Source: Acidobacteriota bacterium
GTDB lineage: Bacteria; Acidobacteriota; Terriglobia; Terriglobales; Acidobacteriaceae
Length of the DNA stretch: 6,346 nt
Reading direction: 5' to 3'
Assembly: GCA_021778875.1 (NCBI GenBank)
Contig: JAJYBT010000163.1
Location: 1-6,346, forward strand
Position numbers and translations under genes: made by a program. The notes beneath the pieces were generated by a model. The model was not told the origin of the DNA. It searched no databases and saw only the letters and a list, made by a program, of their open reading frames with translations. The first letter of the stretch is position 1. Each line of letters starts with the position of its first letter. Positions 1 to 5,846 of this stretch are shown here, piece after piece.

Positions 1-722
1 TTCTCGCTGCGGCAATCACAGATCGAGGTCGAAAGCGGCCGTCCAACGAGGATGCCTTCGGTTACTCCGTAGAGGATGGTGTCTATGTCGTCTGTGACGG
101 CATGGGTGGCGCCGCCGCCGGAGAGATCGCCAGTTCCCTCGCCGTGGATGAAATGCTGCGGCTCCTCACTGGCCGCTCCCAGAATGGGGAAGCCTCTCTG
201 CCGGAACAGGCAGAGCAAGCCATTCTGGCCGCCAACCAGGCCATCTACAGCCGCGCGCAGCGCAATCATCGCCTGAGCGGAATGGGAACGACTCTTGTCG
301 CCCTCCTTGCGCAGGAGCACAACCTTTGGGTGCTCAACATCGGGGACAGCCGCTGCTACCGCCTGCGCCAGGGCCAACTGGAACAGCTCACCCTCGATCA
401 CTCCCTGGTAGAGGAGCAGGTGCGCGTGGGCCGCATGACCCGCTCTGAGGCGCTCCGTTCTCCCCTCCGCAACGTCATCACCCGCGCACTCGGTACGCAG
501 TGCCGCGTGACGCCGGACATCTTCGGGCTCGAAGCCGCGCCAGGCGATCTTTACCTGCTCTGCTCCGATGGCCTGACCCGCGAACTGCCCGATTCCGTCC
601 TCCAGTCGATGCTCACTGCCAGCGGGCCGCTCGAAGAGATGTGCGCCGGACTCATCAACGCCGCCAAGAAAGCCGGTGGCCACGACAACATCACCTGCCT
701 GCTGGTCCGCGTGCAGGACTGA
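1..722 (+). CDS. PP2C-family serine/threonine protein phosphatase, 5' end outside the window
   Basis: This enzyme removes phosphate from Ser/Thr residues using two metal ions, usually in the cytoplasm and opposite Hanks-type kinases. The reading frame is open from base 3 and gives 239 visible residues ending at TGA 720-722. The PP2C motifs appear in order: TDRGRKRPSNEDAF at residues 6-19, CDGMGG at 31-36, a GTT motif, GDSRCYRLR, TLDHS, ITRALG, LLCSDGLT and GGHDNIT near the end. The metal-binding Asp residues are visible: D17 in NED, D32 in DGMGG, D189 in SDG and D228 in HDN. The catalytic domain is therefore nearly complete, with probably only 5-25 N-terminal residues missing. There is no membrane segment or extra domain, so it is a stand-alone soluble phosphatase of the Stp/PrpC size class. 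No kinase lies in the window, so its partner is unknown. An internal ATG at 102 falls inside the DGMGG motif and cannot be the true start. Confidence 0.95.
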   Translation, partial: LAAAITDRGRKRPSNEDAFGYSVEDGVYVVCDGMGGAAAGEIASSLAVDEMLRLLTGRSQNGEASLPEQAEQAILAANQAIYSRAQRNHRLSGMGTTLVALLAQEHNLWVLNIGDSRCYRLRQGQLEQLTLDHSLVEEQVRVGRMTRSEALRSPLRNVITRALGTQCRVTPDIFGLEAAPGDLYLLCSDGLTRELPDSVLQSMLTASGPLEEMCAGLINAAKKAGGHDNITCLLVRVQD

Positions 723-911
723 ACGCACTTCGGTCATTGGCAAACGCGCCCAATCCCCGCATCTCCGCGCAAACACCGTAAGTGCAGCAATGCTCTTCTT
801 TCAGCACCGCACTGTCCACCCCGAGCCTGCCCACCTATTCCCTGCACTTCCTCGTGACACGCATCACGGCAATTTCCCGTCGCTGGTCCCATATTTACCG
901 TGGGGTGAGCC
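723..911 (+). other. Intergenic gap before fbp with no clear gene
   Basis: These 189 bases separate the phosphatase stop from the fbp start. I find no convincing hairpin with a T-run, no RNA gene and no open frame that looks coding. The only promoter-like element is CATATT at 890-895, about 17 bases before the start codon, but no -35 box sits at a suitable distance (GTGACA at 854-859 is 30 bases away). The ribosome site for fbp is GGGGTGAG at 902-909. The gap length suggests that fbp has its own promoter, but I cannot place it firmly. Confidence 0.4.
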
Positions 912-2036
912 ATGAAATTGACCTTAACTGTGATTAAGGCAGATATCGGCTCCGTCGGCGGACACGTCGCTCCCTCCCTGCACCTGCTGGAAACCGTGAA
1001 AACCTACATTGGGAAGCGCGCTCCGGGGCTGGTTCTCGACCACTACATCAGCCATACCGGTGATGACATCGCAATCCTCATGACGCATACGCTTGGGGAG
1101 AACGATGCCCAGATCCACCAACTCGCATGGGATGCCTTTCGCGCCGGTACCGACGCCGCGCGTCAGGAGGGCCTCTACGGTGCCGGACAGGATCTCCTCA
1201 AAGACTCCTTTTCCGGAAACGTAAAGGGCATGGGCCCCGCCGTCGCTGAAATGGAGATCGACGAGCGCACCAGCGAGCCGTTTCTTTTCTTCGCAGCCGA
1301 CAAGACCGATCCCGGCGCCTTCAACCTGCCGCTCTATCTGGCCTTTGCCGACCCCATGAACACACCGGGCCTCATTCTCTCCCCCAAGATGTCGCTCGGC
1401 TATCGCTTCGTCATCATGGACGTGAGCAACACGGCCGGCGACCGCATCATCGAGCTCAACGCACCCGACGATCTGTACGACATTGCCGCGCTGCTCCGCG
1501 ATCCGGAGCGATTTGTCGTCGAGTCCATCTGGTCGCGCGCCACCGGCGAGCAGGCTGTCGCCGTTGCCACCTCGCGACTCCACAACATTGCCGGCAAGTA
1601 CACGGGGAAAGACGATCCCGTCATGCTCGTTCGCGTGCAGATGAACTTTCCGGCCACAGGAGAGATTCTTGCGCCCTACGCCATTGGCCACTTTGTTGGT
1701 GGCGGCATGCGAGGCTCCCACCAGGTGCCTATCATGCCTGTTGCGCTGAACACCGGCATCAGTTACTTTGATGGGCCTCCCATCGTCAGTTGCGCCGGCT
1801 TCTGCAGCCATAACGGACATCTCACCGAGCCCGTGGACAACTTTGCGCATCCGTTCTGGGATCGCGTTCGCAGCCACGTCGCCGACAAGGCCATCGAGAT
1901 CCGGCGTCAGGGCTTCTCAGGCGCCGCCATGTTGCCGATGAACGAGCTGGAATACACCGGCATTGCAGAAAAGCTCGCTGGCCTCGACAAGCTCTTTCGC
2001 ATCCGTGAGGCGAAAGCGGAACTCCAGAAGGTATAA
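912..2036 (+). CDS. fbp: Archaeal-type (class V) fructose-1,6-bisphosphate aldolase/phosphatase
   Basis: In this family one enzyme joins DHAP and glyceraldehyde-3-phosphate to fructose-1,6-bisphosphate and then hydrolyses it to fructose-6-phosphate, which makes it a dedicated cytoplasmic gluconeogenic enzyme. The 374-residue length is normal. The N-terminus MKLTLTVIKADIGSVGGH is the family start and gives metal or substrate ligands D11 and H18; D51-D52, Q93 and the DKTDPGAFN block at 130-138 follow. The block Y230-T-G-K233-D234-D235 matches the aldolase Tyr, the Schiff-base Lys and the two metal-binding Asp known from archaeal enzymes (Y229, K232, D233, D234). Y348 in ELEYTG matches the other aldolase Tyr. 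A Gly-rich GGGMRGSHQVP segment lies at 263-273. Both activities should therefore be intact. The start follows GGGGTGAG by a few bases. It is a single gene closed by its own terminator. The family assignment is firm; bifunctionality is inferred from residues. Confidence 0.96.
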   Translation: MKLTLTVIKADIGSVGGHVAPSLHLLETVKTYIGKRAPGLVLDHYISHTGDDIAILMTHTLGENDAQIHQLAWDAFRAGTDAARQEGLYGAGQDLLKDSFSGNVKGMGPAVAEMEIDERTSEPFLFFAADKTDPGAFNLPLYLAFADPMNTPGLILSPKMSLGYRFVIMDVSNTAGDRIIELNAPDDLYDIAALLRDPERFVVESIWSRATGEQAVAVATSRLHNIAGKYTGKDDPVMLVRVQMNFPATGEILAPYAIGHFVGGGMRGSHQVPIMPVALNTGISYFDGPPIVSCAGFCSHNGHLTEPVDNFAHPFWDRVRSHVADKAIEIRRQGFSGAAMLPMNELEYTGIAEKLAGLDKLFRIREAKAELQKV

Positions 2037-2050
2037 CCCCTCGCACCCTG

Positions 2051-2097
2051 CGAAGGCCCGGCCCAGCACACACGCTCACCGGGCCTTCGTTGTGTTT
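2051..2097 (+). terminator. Rho-independent terminator after fbp
   Basis: A perfect 11-bp inverted repeat has CGAAGGCCCGG at 2051-2061 and CCGGGCCTTCG at 2079-2089, with a 17-base loop and the T-rich tail TTGTGTTT at 2090-2097. It starts 14 bases after the fbp stop and has the shape of an intrinsic terminator for the + strand. On the - strand the stem is followed by a GC-rich stretch without a T-run, so it would stop the convergent transporter transcript less well, though the hairpin could still act in both directions. Confidence 0.85.
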
Positions 2098-2151
2098 CGC
2101 AGCGGATTCCACAAGCATTGCGATGTGGGACAGAGTTGCCGCAAGAGCAGC

Positions 2152-3390
2152 CTAGGCAGTCATCTCTGCGCCTTTGGCTTCGCGGCCCAGGATGGCGAGG
2201 ACAGCGAGCGCAACGGCAACCAGGACAACGGTGACGGCGAGGACGTCTGAGTAGCTACCCCAGCGCTCGGCGGCAAGAGCCTGGCCTTTGCCGTTCCAGG
2301 AGGTAATGAGGCCGCCGAGTTGATAGGCAAGGCCGGGCGCGGTGGCGCGGACAGGACCGGGAGAGAGTTCCGTGAGGTAGGCTGGCACCACTCCCCATGC
2401 GCCCTGAACCATGAACTGCATGAGAATGGCACCCGCGCCGAGGGTCCAAGCAGAGTGGCCGTAAGCATACAGCGGGATGACCGGGATGGAGAGTAGCGCG
2501 GCAGCGATAATGGCGCGCTTGCGTCCCCAATGCTCCGAGAGAACGCCGAAGACGAATCCTCCTGCGATGGAGCCTAGACCGTAAAGCACGCCAATCAGGC
2601 CCACAGTCTGCGGCGAAAGGTGCATCTGGACCGAAAGAAAGGTGGGATACACGTCCTGCGTGCCATGGGAAAAGCTCATGAAGGCGGTCATGAGAATGAC
2701 CAGAAAAAAGAACGTGGGCAGAAATTCGGTAATATGCGCCGGGATAAGCGGACCTGTGCGGCGCTCCCGTGGTCTGCGAGCCGATGCGAGCCAGACGGGA
2801 CTCTCTTCGACTCGGATCTGCACGTAGAGGACAAGCAGGCCCGGAACTGCCCCGAGTAGAAAGAGGCCCCGCCAGCCAATGGCATGGAAGAAGAGCGCGT
2901 AGGCGGCAGAGGCAAGGATGGAACCGAGGGCATAGCCCTCCTGCAGGATGCCGGAGAAGGTTCCGCGGCCCTCGCGGGGCAGGCTCTCAAAGGCAAGCGC
3001 CGCACCCACTCCCCACTCGCCCCCCATGGCAATGCCGAAGAGCGCTCGGAGGACAAGCAGCACATTCAGCGATGGCGCAAAGGCGCAGGCGGCCTCAATG
3101 ATGGAGAAGCTGAGAATGTTGGTAATCAGAACAGGGCGGCGGCCATAGCGGTCTGCCAGGAGGCCAAAGATGACGGCGCCGACGGGCCGGAATGCCTGGG
3201 TAAGAAAGACCGCACCTAGAATTGCCGAGGGCATGGCCCGGAAATCGGCCGCGATGGCCTTTACGCAGAAGATGAGCAGAAAAAAATCGAGACTGTCGAG
3301 CGTCCAACCAAGAAACGAGGCGACGAAAGCATGCCGCTGCGATGAGGTAAGACGCTGGAAGTCGCGAACGAAAGACATTACCGGGAGCAT
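2152..3390 (-). CDS. MFS transporter of the sialate:H+/Jen1 type, probable monocarboxylate (lactate/pyruvate) importer
   Basis: This is a 412-residue inner-membrane proton symporter with 12 predicted helices in two halves. Motif A is GLLADRYGRR at 76-85, with its second-half copy GVLSEHWGRKR at 282-292. The helix-4/5 region (GIAMGGEWGVG, then ESLPREGRGTFSGILQEGYALGS) is typical of the SHS subfamily, which includes NanT and yeast Jen1. Residues 241-250, SHGTQDVYPT, fit the Jen1 substrate-pore signature [ST]-H-x-[ST]-Q-D-x-x-x-T; only the leading Asn of the full signature is replaced, by Met238. A short-chain carboxylate is therefore a better substrate guess than a sugar acid, but this is inference. 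The start is uncertain: Met1 (3390) and Met5 (3378, MSFVRDFQRLT) both lack a good Shine-Dalgarno, and Met5 fits the usual N-terminus of such proteins. The gene converges on fbp and diverges from the zinc-ribbon gene 70 bases away. Stop is TAG. Confidence 0.88.
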   Translation of the reverse strand: MLPVMSFVRDFQRLTSSQRHAFVASFLGWTLDSLDFFLLIFCVKAIAADFRAMPSAILGAVFLTQAFRPVGAVIFGLLADRYGRRPVLITNILSFSIIEAACAFAPSLNVLLVLRALFGIAMGGEWGVGAALAFESLPREGRGTFSGILQEGYALGSILASAAYALFFHAIGWRGLFLLGAVPGLLVLYVQIRVEESPVWLASARRPRERRTGPLIPAHITEFLPTFFFLVILMTAFMSFSHGTQDVYPTFLSVQMHLSPQTVGLIGVLYGLGSIAGGFVFGVLSEHWGRKRAIIAAALLSIPVIPLYAYGHSAWTLGAGAILMQFMVQGAWGVVPAYLTELSPGPVRATAPGLAYQLGGLITSWNGKGQALAAERWGSYSDVLAVTVVLVAVALAVLAILGREAKGAEMTA

Positions 3391-3424
3391 AGCAGACGAT
3401 GCGGCACGGAATCATTTCGCAATG

Positions 3425-3433
3425 TGATATAAT
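3425..3433 (+). promoter_or_regulatory. Extended -10 promoter for the zinc-ribbon operon
   Basis: TGATATAATC contains a consensus -10 box, TATAAT at 3428-3433, with the extended TGn element directly before it at 3425-3427. No good -35 box lies 16-18 bases upstream, which is usual for extended -10 promoters. Transcription would start near 3440, leaving a leader of about 20 bases. The same bases read on the - strand give TATATC, so a weak divergent promoter for the transporter could overlap, but no matching -35 is visible there. Confidence 0.7.
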
Positions 3434-3444
3434 CGTTGGCCCTC

Positions 3445-3453
3445 AAGGAGGGG
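3445..3453 (+). promoter_or_regulatory. Strong Shine-Dalgarno for the zinc-ribbon gene
   Basis: AAGGAGGGG lies about 9 bases before the ATG at 3461 and nearly matches the full anti-Shine-Dalgarno complement. It fixes the start at 3461 and, with the promoter just upstream, predicts good expression. Confidence 0.85.
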
Positions 3454-3460
3454 TGGCGAT

Positions 3461-3883
3461 ATGGATGGGCAATGCGCGAAATGCTCGGCCAAACTGACGC
3501 CGGAGTGGAAGTTCTGCCCCAGTTGCGGCGCCACTGTGGTGCAGACGACTCATGTTGAGGTGCAACACCTGCCGGCAGAGAAGACACCGGTGAAGGGTGC
3601 GTTTGGCGGATTGCTGCTGGGTGTGCTGGTCACGCCGATGATGCTGATTGTGGGAACCATGCTGTGCCTGACCGGGCTTGGCGCGTTTGTCGGGGTTCCG
3701 ATGATTATTGGCGGCGTGCTGGCACCGCTGGTGGGACCAATGATGGGCTTCGGGTCGCTGCGCGGCAAGTGCCCATGGTGCGGCAAAACGGTGAGCAGCA
3801 TCAGCAGCATCCAGAGCTTTGACTGCGATGCATGCCACCACCGGATCGCATTCCGGCAGAACGAGTTTGTACGCGCTGCGTGA
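3461..3883 (+). CDS. Membrane protein with a zinc ribbon at each end (unknown function)
   Basis: I do not recognise a named family for this 140-residue protein, but its layout is clear. An N-terminal zinc ribbon has C5-x2-C8 and C19-x2-C22, with the FCPSCG knuckle typical of zinc-ribbon domains at protein ends. A short linker (24-45) leads to a hydrophobic, Gly- and Met-rich stretch at 47-98 long enough for two close membrane helices (about 47-70 and 72-95) broken by prolines 80, 89 and 93. A second four-Cys site follows, C104-x2-C107 and C122-x2-C125, with CPWCGK as its first knuckle. With two helices both ribbons would lie on the same side, probably the cytoplasm. Likely roles are a membrane-tethered binding or adaptor protein, but this is open. 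It is the first gene of a run that continues into two secreted proteins. Promoter and ribosome site are both strong. Confidence 0.85.
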   Translation: MDGQCAKCSAKLTPEWKFCPSCGATVVQTTHVEVQHLPAEKTPVKGAFGGLLLGVLVTPMMLIVGTMLCLTGLGAFVGVPMIIGGVLAPLVGPMMGFGSLRGKCPWCGKTVSSISSIQSFDCDACHHRIAFRQNEFVRAA

Positions 3884-3948
3884 CGGCTGTAGCGCAAGCC
3901 TTTCTTCCTTCCCCTCGCAACAGACGCGGAGGTCGCGGGAGTCCCAGT

Positions 3949-4509
3949 ATGTGGATGAGATGGGTGGTTGTGCGGCTGGTTGCCCTGCTGTTGGCCTTTC
4001 CGATATTGGCTCAGGAGAGCGCTCCGGCGGCACAGGGGGATGCTGCGGTCTACGTGGTGGCGTTTCGCACCCCTGCGCACGTGCGCTACTCCAAGCCGGA
4101 GGTGTTTCATGGGTTCGCAACGGACTTGTGGGATTTTCTGAAGTTGAAGGGCGTCGCGGTAAAGATGGACCCGGAGCGCGGCACGATCGAAACAGAATCG
4201 CCGATGTCCGTTGACAGCATGCTGAACATCGCACGGCAGGTGGGGGCGACTTCCCTGCTGTTTGTGACGATCGATCGGCCGATGACGAAGTGGATCAAGG
4301 TGACAGTGCAATCCTACGACCGCGGCGGGAAACTGCTGTGGCGCGAAGAGGCATCCGATGCCGGGTCGATGACCGGCTCAGGTGGCTACAAGAAGACACT
4401 GGAGCGGCTGGAGGCCGGATTGGCGAAGCGACTGGGCGGACCGGGATTGCCTGTTACTCCAGAGGTTTCACCCTCTGCAAAAGCGACAGAGGAGGCCACA
4501 AAGCCATGA
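3949..4509 (+). CDS. Secreted protein of unknown function
   Basis: This 186-residue protein begins with a signal peptide: Arg4/Arg9, a hydrophobic core VVVRLVALLLAFPIL and a probable cut after ILA (residue 21). The mature part looks like an alpha/beta domain: strand VYVVAFR (34-40), helix FATDLWDFLKLKGV (56-69), helix plus strand around IARQVGATSLLFVTID (94-109), a strand hairpin KVTVQSYDRGGKLLWREEAS (117-136) and a final helix YKKTLERLEAGLAKRL (147-162). The tail, rich in Pro, Ala, Thr and Glu, looks disordered. The pattern recalls small periplasmic domains such as those of CsgG/LpoB type, but similarity is only by eye and I assign no function. The frame is open from before 3832; I chose ATG 3949 because it yields the signal peptide, follows CGGGAG (3936-3941) and clears the upstream gene. 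ATG 3955 is possible. It lies 65 bases after the zinc-ribbon gene with no terminator between, and its stop overlaps the next start. Confidence 0.8.
   Translation: MWMRWVVVRLVALLLAFPILAQESAPAAQGDAAVYVVAFRTPAHVRYSKPEVFHGFATDLWDFLKLKGVAVKMDPERGTIETESPMSVDSMLNIARQVGATSLLFVTIDRPMTKWIKVTVQSYDRGGKLLWREEASDAGSMTGSGGYKKTLERLEAGLAKRLGGPGLPVTPEVSPSAKATEEATKP
4489..4495 (+). promoter_or_regulatory. Ribosome binding site inside the upstream gene, with ATGA stop/start overlap
   Basis: GAGGAGG lies 10 bases before the ATG at 4506. The ATG shares bases with the TGA stop of the preceding gene (ATGA, 4506-4509), the classic layout for translational coupling. It decides the start against longer in-frame readings that begin at 4290. 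Confidence 0.85.
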
Positions 4510-5033
4510 GGTTACTGCTCGCACTACTGCCTCTGCTGATGGCCGCCGGGAGCATGGCTCAGAGCGAATCGAATCTCTTGGTGCTAACGAAGGACACCGA
4601 AATACGACTGGTAATGGCCGAAACGCTGACTTCAAAGCACGCATACAAAGGGGAACGTGTTGAGTTGAAGGTGGCCGAAGACGTAATGGTAGGCAACGCA
4701 CTGGCGGTTCCGCGCAATACGCGGGTGCTGGGAACGGTGCACGTGGGCAAGGCCAAGGAGGGGGACCGGACAAATCCGCACCAGGTGGTGATCGCCGTGG
4801 ACTACATCCGGCTTGGGGAAAGACGAATACAGCTGGTGGGGATTCACTCCGACAAGGGGAAGGTAGACAAGAGTGCCGTGGTGGCAAGCGCGATGCTCTT
4901 GGGGCTTACCGGTGCCCTGATTGCGATGAATGCGCGAACCGGAGAGATCCGGGAAGGGACTGAGGTAAAAGCAGTTGTGGCGGAAGATGTCCAATTGCCG
5001 CGACTGGAACTGCCCGTTCTGAAGCCGCAGTAA
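4506..5033 (+). CDS. Secreted beta-rich protein with three copies of a strand motif (unknown function)
   Basis: The 175-residue product starts with a signal peptide, MRLLLALLPLLMAAGSMAQ, probably cut after SMA (18). The mature protein is mostly predicted beta strand. A motif of the form [GD]-x-E/R-[VI]-x-x-x-x-A-E-x-[VL] occurs three times: DTEIRLVMAETL at 30-41, GERVELKVAEDV at 49-60 and GTEVKAVVAEDV at 151-162. The order 'resist or carry a fixed value, shared secondary motif, VPRNTRVLGTV (68-78), a strand YIRLGERRIQLVGI (100-113), a hydrophobic glycine segment SAVVASAMLLGLTGALIAMN (123-142), then the last copy' matches a pattern I know from many secreted or PEGA-linked acidobacterial and related proteins, but that family has no experimental role I can name. 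The hydrophobic segment could be a membrane helix or a buried hairpin. It is coupled to the previous secreted protein by ATGA overlap, so the two are probably made in equal amounts and may form a complex. Confidence 0.82.
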   Translation: MRLLLALLPLLMAAGSMAQSESNLLVLTKDTEIRLVMAETLTSKHAYKGERVELKVAEDVMVGNALAVPRNTRVLGTVHVGKAKEGDRTNPHQVVIAVDYIRLGERRIQLVGIHSDKGKVDKSAVVASAMLLGLTGALIAMNARTGEIREGTEVKAVVAEDVQLPRLELPVLKPQ

Positions 5034-5261
5034 CAACCCACGCCTTTTGAGGCCCGAGCCGAAGCGAAAATATCGTCCTTATTTTTTTCTAGATATTTGT
5101 TGCAACAAATATCCTGCCGAGTGCGTCTAAAAAAGCAGGTACAACCAAGTTTGAAGCGGAAGGCCGGAGCTCGAAGGGTCCGGATTCTGCGAACCGGCAG
5201 ACGCCTGAGGCGTACCGGCATCTCAGCGGCCCAATGGCCCATACGGAAAAGGACACGATAC
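5034..5261 (+). other. Leader region of the YceI gene
   Basis: These 228 bases hold an AT-rich block (about 5067-5134) with a perfect palindrome, followed by a GC-rich leader. A weak promoter candidate is TTGAGG at 5047-5052 with TATCGT at 5071-5076 (18-base spacing); it would place the palindrome about 10-30 bases into the transcript. The leader has small hairpins, such as ACGCC-TGA-GGCGT at 5201-5213 and CTGAG/CTCAG at 5205-5209 and 5222-5226. No clear terminator for the preceding operon is visible. I do not recognise a riboswitch. Confidence 0.45.
5092..5113. promoter_or_regulatory. Perfect 22-bp palindrome, probable operator of a dimeric (MarR-type) regulator
   Basis: The half-site GATATTTGTTG at 5092-5102 is followed without spacer by its exact reverse complement CAACAAATATC at 5103-5113. 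It lies in an AT-rich block in otherwise GC-rich DNA, between the secreted-protein operon and the YceI gene, where an operator would be expected. A zero-spacer palindrome of this length with a TTGCAA centre suits a winged-helix dimer such as a MarR protein, and a MarR gene follows YceI. The link to that protein is inference. Confidence 0.65.
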
Positions 5262-5837
5262 ATGAAGCGTTTAGCACTGACGGCCGGAATTCTTGCTCTA
5301 GCGGCTCCCCTTGCCATGGCACAGACCTCCACCTGGGTTCCGGACAAGACACACAGCGAAGTTGACTTCTCGGTTCTGCACCTGAGCTTGTCGAAGGTGC
5401 GCGGCCACTTCGGCAATATTGGCGGCACCATTACGTGGAACGAAGCGGATATCAACAAGTCCGTGGTGGACGTGACGATTGACGTAAGCACGCTGGATAC
5501 GGGCGTGAGCATGCGCGACACAGACCTGAAGAGCTCCGGCTTTTTTGATGTGAGCCAGTACCCGACGGCCACCTTCAAGAGCACGGGCGTTGCGAAGCAT
5601 GGCAATAGCCTGACCATCAACGGAAACCTGACGCTGCACGGCGTAACCAAGCCGGTGGTGCTGGAAGTGGATGGACCGACAGGACCGATTCCGGGCATGG
5701 ATCACCGGCCGCACGCTGGCTTCTCTGCCACCACGACGATTAGCCGCACGGCTTTCGGACTGGGCACGAAGTATCCCAACAACATCGTGGGCGATGAAGT
5801 AAAGCTGACGATTGACCTGGACGTGGTGAAGCAGTAA
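5262..5837 (+). CDS. YceI-family secreted lipid/polyisoprenoid-binding protein
   Basis: YceI proteins are periplasmic or exported lipocalin-like beta barrels that bind long isoprenoid chains in the solved structures; in cells they are tied to stress conditions. The 191-residue length is standard. Residues 1-20 (MKRLALTAGILALAAPLAMA) form a signal peptide cut before Q21. The mature protein opens with WVPDKTHSEVDFSVLHL (25-41), continues with the hallmark RDTDLKSSGFFDVSQYPTA (86-103) and the block LHGVTKPV (125-132), and ends with ISRTAFGLG (160-168) and VGDEVKLTIDLDVV. All strand blocks of the domain are present. The frame is open upstream to 5097, but that part reads as Arg-rich nonsense, while ATG 5262 gives the signal peptide and follows AAAAGGA (5247-5253). 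It sits between a palindromic operator candidate and a MarR gene, so regulation by that protein is likely. Which lipid it carries cannot be told from sequence. Confidence 0.93.
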   Translation: MKRLALTAGILALAAPLAMAQTSTWVPDKTHSEVDFSVLHLSLSKVRGHFGNIGGTITWNEADINKSVVDVTIDVSTLDTGVSMRDTDLKSSGFFDVSQYPTATFKSTGVAKHGNSLTINGNLTLHGVTKPVVLEVDGPTGPIPGMDHRPHAGFSATTTISRTAFGLGTKYPNNIVGDEVKLTIDLDVVKQ

Positions 5838-5846
5838 GTATAGCCT

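Noticed and set aside
924..1877. Long open frame on the - strand (317 codons) inside fbp
   Set aside because: It lies antisense to a gene with a fully recognisable protein, and its translation shows no domain, only the residue bias expected from the reverse of GC-rich codons.
4268..4277. CGATCGATCG palindrome
   Set aside because: It lies within coding sequence, is short, and is a simple repeat of CGAT expected by chance in such DNA.
3443..4311. Two overlapping long open frames on the - strand (about 260 codons each)
   Set aside because: They are rich in Arg, His, Pro and Ser, show no motif, and oppose the zinc-ribbon gene and the signal-peptide gene, both of which have good starts.
5067..5088. 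AAAATA / TATTTT hairpin with a T-run as terminator of the secreted-protein operon
   Set aside because: The stem is only six A-T pairs with a 7-base loop, too weak for an intrinsic terminator; the T-run alone is not enough.
5097..5261. N-terminal extension of YceI
   Set aside because: It would put an Arg/Lys-rich, unrelated 55-residue stretch before a proper signal peptide, and would start inside the palindrome without a ribosome site.
4844..5698. Open frame of 284 codons on the - strand across the YceI gene
   Set aside because: It is the shadow of YceI and the preceding gene and crosses the palindrome and leader; no family features.
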